A stretch of DNA of 64,000 bases from assembly GCF_001995985.1 (NCBI RefSeq), contig NZ_MUFC01000004.1:165111-229110 (forward strand), read 5' to 3'. Both the position numbers and the translations under genes were made by a program. Under the pieces are notes generated by a model, which was not told the origin of the DNA, searched no databases, and saw nothing but the letters and a program-made list of their open reading frames with translations. Below are positions 25,966 to 35,997 of the stretch, piece after piece. Every line of letters starts with the position of its first letter. Position 1 is the first letter of the stretch. Origin of the DNA: Salinivibrio sharmensis. GTDB lineage: Bacteria; Pseudomonadota; Gammaproteobacteria; Enterobacterales; Vibrionaceae.

Positions 25966-27057
25966 CTATGTGCGTTTAATTTGTGCAAACTCGCTATTTA
26001 TCAATCGCACCAGAGGGTTTGCTTGCCATACTTTTTCTTTAGTGGCTAGACCGATCCCCAAGCCAATCACAAAACCGCCGATGTGCGCTGCGTAGTCGAC
26101 ACCCATCTCACCGGAAAGTGCTCCCAAAAGATTAAAACCCAGCCAAATAGCAAAGAACCAAGCGGCGGAGAGCTTGCGCTGATAAAAGAAGAACATAAAC
26201 GTTAAACTAGCATTGCGGAACCAAACAAGATAGATACCAAATAGCCCCGCTATAGCACCACTTGCTCCCAGTGCGGGGATAGCACTGCCTATATGAGCAA
26301 CCATGCTTATCAGTGACGCGCCTAAACCGCAGAGCAAGTAAAGCATGAGGTACTTTTTATGGCCGAGTATATCTTCTATGTTGTCCCCGACAACAAAAAG
26401 AAAGTACATATTACCAGCGAGGTGCATTAAACCACCGTGCAGAAATGTCGCAGTCAGCAGAGTATAGAGCTTTTCTCCATGGCTGACTTCGTTTGCAACC
26501 ATTGCAAAGTTGTCAAGGACATAATGCATACTGCTGTCATTCGCTGCATAGGTTAGAAAAATGAGAATGTTAATAGCGATTAATGACCAGTTTATCCATG
26601 GTTTGCTTTGAGGTTTGATGTTGTACTCAACAGGCATTGCCGTGAGCATTTGAAATAAATACGTTTTCCAGCTGATTTTTTGGTTGAGATGATCGAGCGT
26701 TTCTTTTAGTACAGGGCTTTTCTCTACCGCTTCTAGCTCTTCCTTGTCTATCCAGCTCCCGTTACATTGCCGACACACATCAATCTCGACATGAAAGTTT
26801 TCCAACAAGTGGTGGCGTGTCATATGCTCGTCACATTCTGGGCAAGCGAGTTCGGTGTCAGCGATCCAATCACCAAAACGCTCGCTGAAGCATTCACCCA
26901 CTGGCCCATCATTGACTTCTTCAATCATACGATTGACTTCCATCTTCTCAAACCAGAGCCCCCCGCAGCCACGACATACATCAATCGTTTCCCCCTGATA
27001 CTCGGTCGCGAGTAGCTCTTGGTTTTTACACTTTGGGCAATTATTACGCTTGGTCAT
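25966..27057 (-). CDS. Rhomboid intramembrane serine protease with two N-terminal zinc ribbons
   Basis: 363 residues. N-terminal part: two TFIIB-type zinc ribbons with CxxC pairs at C7/C10 with C28/C31 and C72/C75 with C95/C98, each followed by the GLWF/SWID-K-E signature. C-terminal part (about 150-345): six-helix rhomboid core with H212-LAG-N216 in helix 2, the nucleophile Ser266 in GASGA and the catalytic His325 in AAHIGGF. It should cleave transmembrane helices inside the membrane, with the zinc ribbons in the cytoplasm as a regulatory or substrate-recruiting part (inference). Two bases downstream of a single-span membrane protein gene, so the two form an operon. Confidence 0.9.
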   Translation of the reverse strand: MTKRNNCPKCKNQELLATEYQGETIDVCRGCGGLWFEKMEVNRMIEEVNDGPVGECFSERFGDWIADTELACPECDEHMTRHHLLENFHVEIDVCRQCNGSWIDKEELEAVEKSPVLKETLDHLNQKISWKTYLFQMLTAMPVEYNIKPQSKPWINWSLIAINILIFLTYAANDSSMHYVLDNFAMVANEVSHGEKLYTLLTATFLHGGLMHLAGNMYFLFVVGDNIEDILGHKKYLMLYLLCGLGASLISMVAHIGSAIPALGASGAIAGLFGIYLVWFRNASLTFMFFFYQRKLSAAWFFAIWLGFNLLGALSGEMGVDYAAHIGGFVIGLGIGLATKEKVWQANPLVRLINSEFAQIKRT

Positions 27058-27059
27058 GA

Positions 27060-27692
27060 TTACGTTTCCTTCAGTGAACCGATTTCTACGCCTTTCTCAC
27101 TGAGTTCCTTTTTCAAATGCTCAGCACTGCGTTTTAGCTCGGGTAATGTTTGTTCTCGAAGTTTCTTCACCAATTGTTTAAGCTGCTTGCCTGCATAGTT
27201 GGCACCCAACGCTCGTCGTTCGGCTCTATCCATTAAATTATCGGAATGTGAATAAAATCGGCGAGCCTGAGTGATCAAGGAGCTCGGTGTTTCTAACGTT
27301 GTTGGGTTGTATTTCATCGTTTCCCAAACATATCGATCGAGAGGGGGACGAAAATTTTTGATTTCTTGTAATGGACGACTACGAATTAGAAATTCATCGG
27401 CATAGGCTTCAATCGCATCGGCGTTGTCGGCAAGCTCAGCATGAAGGGATTGACGTAAGTAATAGTTATCCTCCATTTTACTATATGCATCAAAAGTTAA
27501 GGCTTGCTCCAAACCACTTTGGGCGGCCAAATAGACACCCACTATTGTTGATATGATCATAAATAGTTGACTAAGCCAAAAGCCTGTGTTTTTTAATTCT
27601 TGATTATCTAATTTCTTTACTAGAGGTGTCTTCTCTATTTGGGAGTTAGGTGCATTTTCCTCAGACTGATCCGGTGATCGTTCGTTAGCCAT
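27060..27692 (-). CDS. Single-span membrane protein of unknown function, operon partner of the rhomboid protease
   Basis: 210 residues, not recognised. A hydrophilic N-terminus rich in Ser, Glu and Asn (about 1-35), one hydrophobic segment about 38-60 (FWLSQLFMIISTIVGVYLAA), then about 145 residues of charged, mostly helical sequence with likely coiled coil near the C-terminus (KQLKQLVKKLREQTLPELKR). The second ATG (27692) has AGGA eight bases upstream; the first (27698) is too close to it. The gap to the rhomboid gene is two bases, implying translational coupling. A natural guess is substrate, adaptor or regulator of that protease. Confidence 0.72.
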   Translation of the reverse strand: MANERSPDQSEENAPNSQIEKTPLVKKLDNQELKNTGFWLSQLFMIISTIVGVYLAAQSGLEQALTFDAYSKMEDNYYLRQSLHAELADNADAIEAYADEFLIRSRPLQEIKNFRPPLDRYVWETMKYNPTTLETPSSLITQARRFYSHSDNLMDRAERRALGANYAGKQLKQLVKKLREQTLPELKRSAEHLKKELSEKGVEIGSLKET

Positions 27693-28226
27693 GTTCATTA
27701 TCCTTCGGGTATTGATACTTAGTCATAGACAGAAAATTAACCACGCTATGATATGAGTGTTAACACCGAATTTGTAGGTACAATTAGACAGAATTTGAGG
27801 CTGAGTCGAAAAATATGCTAATTAGAGCGATTACTCTGCGTTTCTATTCGATACTCCATTTAGCATGGTCGGATAGAGTAATGGCAAAATGTGAGGTAAT
27901 CCGTGAGTAGAACTCCACGTCTTCTGTGCAAGCGTAACTGCATGACAACCGTTTCGTCTGTAAGTAGCTGGAGTGATATCTGAGGATATACCTGTACTTT
28001 CCGCCGTGTTTTAAGCAGCGATAACGATCGAAATAGGGCGAGAGCACCATGTTATTAAAACATTCGATTCATCGGTCTTAGTGGATTTTGTGAAATACTA
28101 TAAATGGGCGCCAGTTTTACTATTGATGCTGGGTGATTGAGCCGATTGAAAAATGTTGGCTCGCTTCGATGTAATGAAAAAGCCGAACGTGTGTCCGGCT
28201 TTGCGAATTGGGCTTATCTCGCTTGG
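27693..28226. other. Intergenic region, mostly unexplained
   Basis: About 530 bases between the rhomboid operon and the TonB receptor gene. The only structures seen are the receptor's terminator (28176-28202) and the promoter space of the rhomboid operon. A 68-codon minus-strand frame at 27844-28050 has no ribosome-binding site and resembles nothing I know; I do not call it a gene. Confidence 0.45.
28176..28202 (-). terminator. Terminator of the TonB receptor gene (minus strand)
   Basis: Arms AAAGCCG/CGGCTTT; read on the minus strand the stem is followed by TTCATT. 25 bases past the stop codon. Confidence 0.7.
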
Positions 28227-30401
28227 TTAAAAACGCATCGTGGCATTAATGCGGATATCTCGACCAGCGGCTGGCACACCGGCAGATAGATAAGGTGTGT
28301 AATACTGATCGGTAAGATTAACGATGGTCGCGCGTAGCGTGAAGTCGTCACGCGGCGCCCACTCTCCATAGAGGTTTTGGAAGAAGTAAGCGTCGCTCTC
28401 CACATTTGCAGTATACAAAAAGGAGTTCTCTGGAAGACGGTCTTGCTCATCCCAGTATTGGCCTTGCCATCCGAGTTGGACGGTTTCCGTTAATTGGTGT
28501 CCAATCCCTAACTTGGCATTGAGTGGTGGGTTTTCATACCAGTATTCGTCGTTGCCGGTGCTATCGCGCAACGAACCTTTGTGTTTACCTCTCACCATGG
28601 AAACAGACGCGTCTGTAAACCACTTGCTAAGACGATATTGCAGTTGTGCGTCGAAGCCGTAGGTATATCGTCCGTCCAGGTTGGTGTAATAGCCCTGTTT
28701 TTGTGTGGTCGCATTGACACCTCGGCGCTGAGCAACATCATGAATAATGTCATTCCAGAATAGTGTGACTTCGGAGGCGAGATGATCGCCTGCAGTCAAC
28801 ACATTTTGACGTTTATCAGACAAGCCCAACAGATACGCATTGATACGCGTGACGGAAAGGTCGTGGCTTGAAGATGCCCGTTTTGAGGCCTTGGCATATT
28901 GCACCGTATATAACTCGTCAATGGTTGGCGCTTTCATGCCATAGGCATAAGCCGCTTTAAGCTGTGTTGATGCACTGACATCATAAGTCAGTGCAACACG
29001 GGGCTCCCAGCCTTGGTGGCTGATAGCGCTGTAATCATGGCCGACTGATGGATCGTTGTAATCAGGCGCTGGGTTTGGCACACCTTGTGATCGAATATGG
29101 GTATAGCGAAGTGAGGCGGTGAGTTCGAGATCTGGGGTAATAAAGTACTTATCTTGTACAAACACACTGGCTGTTTGTTGCGCGCCCGATGGTTCAAAGT
29201 TGGGTGTGTAGTAGCCGTTGTTTTTCGATGGCTTTTTACGATACGTGTGGTTGTAGACGTGCGAGTCTCGATTTTGATCTTGATACTGGGCCCCGATCAT
29301 GACTTCGTGATCACCGAGGTAACTGGTATTGGTGATCTCGGCAAACCAACGCTCATAGGACAACCAGACTTGGTGGCCGTATTGGCCTGATGTGATGTAA
29401 GACTGATAGGTACTATCTGGGCGTTCCCAATAGCGATGGTTTTGTGAATGCGCGATCACGACACGGGTGTCGATATTGTCGTTAAACGGTTGGTAGTGAT
29501 AATTCAACGTACTGGTATATTCGCGATAGTGATTATCTACTGAGGTGGCGAATAATGCGGCTTCGTAGCTACCATATTTATTGATTTTGTAATCACTAAT
29601 TGAAGGCATGGCGCCGCGACGATTCGCCCACGGCTTTCTCCCTTGATCGTCATAGCGGGTGTGGCTGAGCATCATATTGTGCGCGTTTGACTGGTAGCGA
29701 ATCTTACCCAGCAAACTGTGTTGACGGTAGCCAGAGAACGTAAAGACATCCCCGTTGCCCAGTTCGATATCATCGGCATCACGTCGAGAGCCGTGCAACA
29801 GCACTGACCAGCCAGCGTCAGAAGCACCATAAGTGGTCACACTACGCTTCCATTGTTGGTTCACACTGTTGAAGCCGGCTTGCGCCATCGCGCCAATCGA
29901 CGAGTCAGGGTCAAGAAAGTCAGCCGCTTCTTTGGTTTCCATGATAAAGCTGCCACCAAAAGCCCCCACACTGGCACGCACATTATGATCGCCTCTTACC
30001 ACGCGCACGGATCGTAGTAACTGAGGATCGATGAAAAAGCTACCATAGCGATACTGTTGAAAGCCAACGGGGGCACCATCGACCCGAACAGACAGTGCCG
30101 AGGGATGCGAGAAGCCCCACACATTGATACGTTCACTGCCTGGACGTGCGCCAGCGTCGAGTGAGACGCCAGGCATTTTCATTACCAATTCTCCGATATT
30201 ATGCGCCTGTTCACGTTGAATATCGTCTAGCTCTAATGTCGACTTTCCGGGTGAGGTGAGGGTGATAGGGTGGTTTAATTGCTCACCTTGTATCTCGATA
30301 GTTTCAATGCGGCTAGAAGAGGAGTCTGTGGTCGCACTGGCGGTTTGAGCACTAACGGCAAAGGCTGCCAAAACGGTAAAACGTAGAGAGCGATATGGCA
30401 T
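28227..30401 (-). CDS. TonB-dependent outer-membrane receptor (iron or heme uptake type)
   Basis: 724 residues: signal peptide (MPYRSLRFTVLAAFAVSAQTASA), plug domain about 35-165 (IETIEIQGEQ, GELVMKMPGVSLD, RINVWGFSHPS, VRVDGAP, VRVVRGDHNV, GAFGGSFIMET) and a 22-strand barrel ending in aromatic MRF-COOH. The barrel contains YGMKAPTIDELY, a variant of the FRAP-type motif common in heme and siderophore receptors. Ligand is not decidable. Regulation: a Fur-like box lies about 70 bases upstream. Divergent from ribE. No TonB or ABC genes adjoin. Confidence 0.9.
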   Translation of the reverse strand: MPYRSLRFTVLAAFAVSAQTASATTDSSSSRIETIEIQGEQLNHPITLTSPGKSTLELDDIQREQAHNIGELVMKMPGVSLDAGARPGSERINVWGFSHPSALSVRVDGAPVGFQQYRYGSFFIDPQLLRSVRVVRGDHNVRASVGAFGGSFIMETKEAADFLDPDSSIGAMAQAGFNSVNQQWKRSVTTYGASDAGWSVLLHGSRRDADDIELGNGDVFTFSGYRQHSLLGKIRYQSNAHNMMLSHTRYDDQGRKPWANRRGAMPSISDYKINKYGSYEAALFATSVDNHYREYTSTLNYHYQPFNDNIDTRVVIAHSQNHRYWERPDSTYQSYITSGQYGHQVWLSYERWFAEITNTSYLGDHEVMIGAQYQDQNRDSHVYNHTYRKKPSKNNGYYTPNFEPSGAQQTASVFVQDKYFITPDLELTASLRYTHIRSQGVPNPAPDYNDPSVGHDYSAISHQGWEPRVALTYDVSASTQLKAAYAYGMKAPTIDELYTVQYAKASKRASSSHDLSVTRINAYLLGLSDKRQNVLTAGDHLASEVTLFWNDIIHDVAQRRGVNATTQKQGYYTNLDGRYTYGFDAQLQYRLSKWFTDASVSMVRGKHKGSLRDSTGNDEYWYENPPLNAKLGIGHQLTETVQLGWQGQYWDEQDRLPENSFLYTANVESDAYFFQNLYGEWAPRDDFTLRATIVNLTDQYYTPYLSAGVPAAGRDIRINATMRF

Positions 30402-30471
30402 ATTGATACTACTTCACTGACGTATAAAAGCGCGCACTATACGTCAGCTCTGGGTAACTAGCAATGCTAAT

Positions 30472-30490
30472 GAGATTGATTATCAATTAT
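30472..30490. promoter_or_regulatory. Fur-box-like operator between TonB receptor and ribE
   Basis: The 19 bases contain the exact core TGATTATCA (30477-30485; TGATAATCA on the minus strand) with AT-rich flanks, about 13 of 19 matches to the classical Fur consensus by hand. Position is right for iron repression of the receptor; it lies about 65 bases before ribE and could touch that promoter too. Confidence 0.6.
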
Positions 30491-30553
30491 GAGTGTTGGT
30501 TATTTTTGTTGCCAAGCAGTATGATACTGGGAAATACTCAATAGGATATGCCC

Positions 30554-31246
30554 ATGTTTACTGGAATTATTCAAGCGGTGGCAAATATTGAAGTTTGCCG
30601 CGATCATCAAGGTATTCGAACATTCGATATTCGTTTCCCAGATGGCTTTTGTGAAGGGTTAGCGGTTGGAGCTAGTGTCGCCATCGATGGTGTGTGCTTG
30701 ACAGTGACTGAGCAGCTTGAAAAGACGCTGGTTCGCTTCGATGTAATGGTACAAAGCCTCGCCATCACGACACTAAAAGATGTTAGAGCGGGAGATGAGG
30801 TCAACGCTGAACGTGCCGCGAAAGATGGCGCCGAAATTGGCGGGCATCCGTTATCAGGGCATGTTGATTGCCGTGCGACCTTATCCGATGTGCTGGTACA
30901 AGAAGAAAACTATCGTTTGCGCTTTTCGGTACAGCCTGAATGGATGCGCTATGTCTTTTCCAAAGGCTATATTGCCATCAATGGTGCCAGTTTGACCATT
31001 GCAGAGGTAAGTAAAGAACAAGGCTGGTTTGATGTTTGGCTGATTCCTGAGACACGTCGCATGACAACGTTCGAGCGAAAGACAGTAGGGGCTCACGTCA
31101 ATATCGAGATCGAGCGCCAGACGCAAGTGATGGTAGATACCGTACGTGAAACGCTCAATGAACAGCTGGGTCCCTTGTTACCCGTACTTGAATCGCTTGC
31201 GAAAGAGCAAGGGATTGACTTAGATACCATCGGCCTACCTAGATAA
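30554..31246 (+). CDS. ribE: Riboflavin synthase, alpha-subunit type
   Basis: 230 residues; joins two molecules of 6,7-dimethyl-8-ribityllumazine into riboflavin. Two homologous lumazine-binding domains: MFTGIIQAVANI, VAIDGVCLTVTE, AERAAKDGAEIGGHPLSGH in the first and GYIAINGASLTIAEV, LIPETRRMTTFERKTVG and VNIEIERQTQ in the second, plus a C-terminal tail of about 30 residues. More similar to E. coli RibC (single-gene type) than to cluster-encoded forms. The ATG at 30554 has AGGA seven bases upstream; the ATG at 30548 overlaps it. No other rib genes adjoin. Confidence 0.93.
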   Translation: MFTGIIQAVANIEVCRDHQGIRTFDIRFPDGFCEGLAVGASVAIDGVCLTVTEQLEKTLVRFDVMVQSLAITTLKDVRAGDEVNAERAAKDGAEIGGHPLSGHVDCRATLSDVLVQEENYRLRFSVQPEWMRYVFSKGYIAINGASLTIAEVSKEQGWFDVWLIPETRRMTTFERKTVGAHVNIEIERQTQVMVDTVRETLNEQLGPLLPVLESLAKEQGIDLDTIGLPR

Positions 31247-31420
31247 CGTCTAATTAACAACTAGATAACGACAGCCAGACATTATAAAACTGCTAAAAGG
31301 CGAAGTGTACCGCACTCCGCCTGCCCTCCAAGCTTCCAACATCCCTTTGCCCACTTTGTGCGCGAACCTGCTCAAATGATGATGTGGTTAACAAAAATGT
31401 CAGTATTGCGACATAAATTT

Positions 31421-31436
31421 ATGCTCGAACGCTCAT
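31421..31436. promoter_or_regulatory. GlpR-like operator upstream of glpF
   Basis: The 16-base near-palindrome ATGCTCGAACGCTCAT is almost identical to the site before glpD (one base differs). The pattern of TCG and CGA half-sites resembles GlpR repressor operators of gamma-proteobacteria. About 98 bases before the glpF start. Confidence 0.65.
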
Positions 31437-31533
31437 TTTTGTTGTGAGTTTGTTTTCGAGATGCTGTGATTATGCAAAATGATAGTGTGGTTTTGAACGT
31501 GTAACCCTACTAACAGTGATAAGGATAATCATC

Positions 31534-32397
31534 ATGAAAAAAGCATCGTCGACTCTATTAGGAGAGTGCGTGTCCGAGTTTATCGGCACGGGCTTACTTA
31601 TCTTCTTTGGCGTGGGCTGTGTAGCGGCATTAGTGCTCACCGGGGCTGACTTTGGTCAGTGGGAAATCAGTATTGTGTGGGGGTTTGGTGTTGCTATCGC
31701 CATTTACTGCACTGCAGGGGTGTCGGGCGCCCATATTAACCCTGCCGTCACAATTGCACTTGCCGCGTTTCACGGTTTTGATAAGAGTAAAGTGGTTCCC
31801 TACATCATTTCACAAATGCTCGGTGCGTTTGCCTCGGCTGCACTCGTATACAGCCTTTATAGTAACCTTTTTGTCGAGTTTGAGCTGGCAAACAACATTG
31901 TGCGCAGTAGCCCAGAAGCCTTATCAACCGCAGGGATCTTCTCTACCTATGCGCATCCTGCGTTGTCGTTTACTGGCGCAATGGCGGTAGAGTTTGTCAT
32001 CACTGCGGTATTGATGTTTGGCATTCTCGCACTGGGTGATGAAAACAATGGTGCGGCACGCGGTCCAATGAACCCACTGCTAATTGGTATTCTCATCGCC
32101 GTGATTGGCGGCTCTTTGGGTCCACTAACTGGGTTTGCGATGAACCCAGCGCGTGACTTTGGTCCGAAGCTTTTCGCTTACCTCGCCGGATGGGACTACG
32201 CCCTGACGGGCGCACGTGATATCCCATATTTCATCGTGCCTATTGTTGCCCCTATTTTGGGCGCGTGTTTTGGCGGTTGGCTGTATCCGAAAGCGATTGC
32301 CCCGTATCTACCACAAGCAGGTCATGGCTGCACGATCCCCAACCAGTGTGACGATGATGAGCTGGCTGAAACGGAGACGCGAGAAGTCAACGCATAA
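31534..32397 (+). CDS. glpF: Glycerol facilitator (aquaglyceroporin)
   Basis: 287 residues, six-helix MIP channel with the two NPA half-helices: HINPAVT and MNPARDFGPK. The aspartate after the second NPAR is the mark of glycerol-conducting members. It lets glycerol diffuse through the inner membrane to be trapped by GlpK, encoded 129 bases downstream. The start at 31534 has AAGGA nine bases upstream; the frame opens six codons earlier. Expression likely depends on the GlpR-like operator upstream. A small acidic C-terminal tail is present. Confidence 0.94.
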   Translation: MKKASSTLLGECVSEFIGTGLLIFFGVGCVAALVLTGADFGQWEISIVWGFGVAIAIYCTAGVSGAHINPAVTIALAAFHGFDKSKVVPYIISQMLGAFASAALVYSLYSNLFVEFELANNIVRSSPEALSTAGIFSTYAHPALSFTGAMAVEFVITAVLMFGILALGDENNGAARGPMNPLLIGILIAVIGGSLGPLTGFAMNPARDFGPKLFAYLAGWDYALTGARDIPYFIVPIVAPILGACFGGWLYPKAIAPYLPQAGHGCTIPNQCDDDELAETETREVNA

Positions 32398-32441
32398 CCT
32401 AGCACTGTGTGCAATGGCACTCAGCATTAAATAAAGCAATG

Positions 32442-34050
<1,609 letters not shown>

Positions 34051-34074
34051 GCCTAATATCACCCTTTTATAATG

Positions 34075-34099
34075 AAAGGCGCGTTTTCGCGCCTTTTTT
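34075..34099 (+). terminator. Terminator after glpK
   Basis: AAAGGCGCG/CGCGCCTTT stem with a TTTT loop followed by a T run, 24 bases after the stop. Confidence 0.9.
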
Positions 34100-34256
34100 C
34101 ATATTGCCTTTTCGCTGTTCGATTGTTCGTGTTCCTCTCTTAAACTGCACTTTTTCTCCGCCTATTAAAGCACTCTCTACCTTTTAGACGGTTTTTTAGT
34201 TCACACGAACGCCTTTTTCGTAACATTTATTCTACACTTGTCACAGTCAATAATAA

Positions 34257-34270
34257 TTTTTCGAACATAT
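34257..34270. promoter_or_regulatory. Possible second GlpR half-site upstream of glpD
   Basis: TTTTTCGAACATAT reads ATGTTCGAAAAA on the minus strand, close to the E. coli GlpR half-site ATGTTCG. It is about 50 bases upstream of the stronger site. Confidence 0.35.
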
Positions 34271-34317
34271 ATAGTGACCGAAAACGAAAGTTGATATACA
34301 GTTATACTCATCAGTTA

Positions 34318-34333
34318 ATGCTCGTTCGCTCAT
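34318..34333. promoter_or_regulatory. GlpR-like operator upstream of glpD
   Basis: ATGCTCGTTCGCTCAT, matching the site before glpF in 15 of 16 positions. It ends 22 bases before the glpD ATG, so it overlaps the promoter or leader, a typical repressor position. Confidence 0.7.
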
Positions 34334-34355
34334 ATTTGTACAAGGTCGGATAAAA

Positions 34356-35897
34356 ATGACTACGCATAATTCTCATCAAGACGCACTTCTCGATATCCTC
34401 GTGGTTGGGGGCGGAATCAATGGTGCCGGTATCGCCGCTGATGCGGCGGGTCGTGGACTCAACGTGGGTCTGTACGATGCCAAAGATTTCGCCTCGGCCA
34501 CTTCATCCGCGAGCTCGAAGCTTATTCATGGTGGATTGCGCTATCTCGAGCATTATGAGTTCCGTTTGGTCTCGGAAGCACTGGCCGAACGTGAGGTACT
34601 GATCAACAAGGCCCCCCATATTGCGTTTCCGATGCGTTTCCGTTTGCCTCATCGCTCGTATCTGCGCCCAGCTTGGATGATCCGTTGTGGCCTATTTTTA
34701 TATGACCACCTCGGTAAGCGCTCAACATTACCGAGCAGCCACAAGGTTGACTTGCGTAAAACTGGCTACATGAACAAAGACATGAAAGTCGGGTTTGAGT
34801 ACTCAGATGCTTGGGTGGATGATGCGCGTTTAACCTTACTCAATGCGCAATATACGCGTGAAAAAGGGGGAGAGGTACGCAATTACTGCCAAGTGGTCGC
34901 GGCAGAGCGTGAAAACACGATTTGGCGAGTGACGCTAGAGGACGCACATACCGGTGAGCGCTTTGAGCGCAAAGCCAAGGCATTGGTGAACGCCACTGGC
35001 CCTTGGGTGAAGCAATTCTACGATGACAGTCTCCACGAAAAATCGCCTCGTGGGATCAAAATGATCAAAGGCTCTCACATCGTCGTACCGCGTATTCATC
35101 AAGACCCACAAGCGTATATTTTACAAAATAATGACGGCCGCATCGTATTTGTTATTCCGTACTTAGATAAATTCTCACTCATTGGCACCACGGACGTCGA
35201 GCACAAAGCCGATCCGCGTGAAGCGAAAATCGATGATGCTGAGATTGATTATCTTGTCGATGTGGTTAATCAGCACTTTACGCATCAAATCCAGCCTAGC
35301 GATGTGATTTGGAGTTATAGCGGTGTGCGACCATTATGTGATGATGAATCGGACTCTCCACAGGCGATGACACGCGACTACACCATAGAGTTGGAACAAC
35401 AAGGCAATCAAGCGCCGCTGGTTTCCATCTTTGGAGGTAAGCTCACCACTTATCGTAAACTGGCGGAATCTGCAATGCGCAAACTCGAGCCATTTTTTGA
35501 CAAGATGGGTCAGCCTTGGACGGCTAACGGTGCGCTTCCCGGTGGTGATTTCAGCTGCACACGTGATGAGCTTGCCCTGTCGATTAAACAACGTTATCCG
35601 TGGTTAAGTCACCACACGGCGCAGCGATTTGTCGATACCTACGGTACCCGCACACATCAACTGATGAGAGGTTGTCACAGTGAAGCGGATATGGGTCATC
35701 AGTTTGCTGAGGATGTCTACCAAGTAGAAATCAACTATTTGGTACAGCATGAGTTTGTTCAGCACGCGGAAGATGCATTATGGCGACGTACCAAGCTTGG
35801 CCTCTATTTGACTGATGAGCAGGCTGATGCGATTAGCCAATACATCGAGCAGCAGCGAGTCAAGGTACACGCACTGCCATTAAGTGAAGCAAGCTAA
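34356..35897 (+). CDS. glpD: Aerobic glycerol-3-phosphate dehydrogenase
   Basis: 513 residues. FAD flavoprotein at the inner membrane that oxidises sn-glycerol-3-phosphate to dihydroxyacetone phosphate and passes electrons to quinone. Seen: the FAD Rossmann motif DILVVGGGINGAGIAADAAG, SSASSKLIHGGLRYLEHYEF, IKGSHIVVPR, FVIPYLDKFSLIGTTD and SGVRPLCDDESDSPQ. AAGGTCGG precedes the ATG. It lies in the same direction as glpFK but has its own operator and promoter. Confidence 0.97.
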   Translation: MTTHNSHQDALLDILVVGGGINGAGIAADAAGRGLNVGLYDAKDFASATSSASSKLIHGGLRYLEHYEFRLVSEALAEREVLINKAPHIAFPMRFRLPHRSYLRPAWMIRCGLFLYDHLGKRSTLPSSHKVDLRKTGYMNKDMKVGFEYSDAWVDDARLTLLNAQYTREKGGEVRNYCQVVAAERENTIWRVTLEDAHTGERFERKAKALVNATGPWVKQFYDDSLHEKSPRGIKMIKGSHIVVPRIHQDPQAYILQNNDGRIVFVIPYLDKFSLIGTTDVEHKADPREAKIDDAEIDYLVDVVNQHFTHQIQPSDVIWSYSGVRPLCDDESDSPQAMTRDYTIELEQQGNQAPLVSIFGGKLTTYRKLAESAMRKLEPFFDKMGQPWTANGALPGGDFSCTRDELALSIKQRYPWLSHHTAQRFVDTYGTRTHQLMRGCHSEADMGHQFAEDVYQVEINYLVQHEFVQHAEDALWRRTKLGLYLTDEQADAISQYIEQQRVKVHALPLSEAS

Positions 35898-35940
35898 CAC
35901 CCGGTAAAGTGAGCCGTTTAAAGAACAAGATGCGATGACG

Positions 35941-35970
35941 AAAAAGAGCGCCGACCCTCGGCGCTCTTTT
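35941..35970. terminator. Bidirectional terminator between glpD and rhtA
   Basis: Perfect AGAGCGCCGA/TCGGCGCTCT stem with a CCC loop, an A run on the left and a T run on the right; serves both convergent genes. Confidence 0.9.
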
Positions 35971-35997
35971 CTATTGGTTGATGTTAGTGTCTTTTCG

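Noticed and set aside
27844-28050. A 68-codon open frame on the minus strand between the rhomboid operon and the TonB receptor gene
   Set aside because: No ribosome-binding site, unusual residue mix (many Tyr, Cys, His, Arg) and no likeness to a family I know; not listed as a gene.
31298-31321. GGCG-AGTG...CACT-CGCC hairpin after ribE
   Set aside because: Contains a mismatch and lacks a T run; too weak to call as a terminator.
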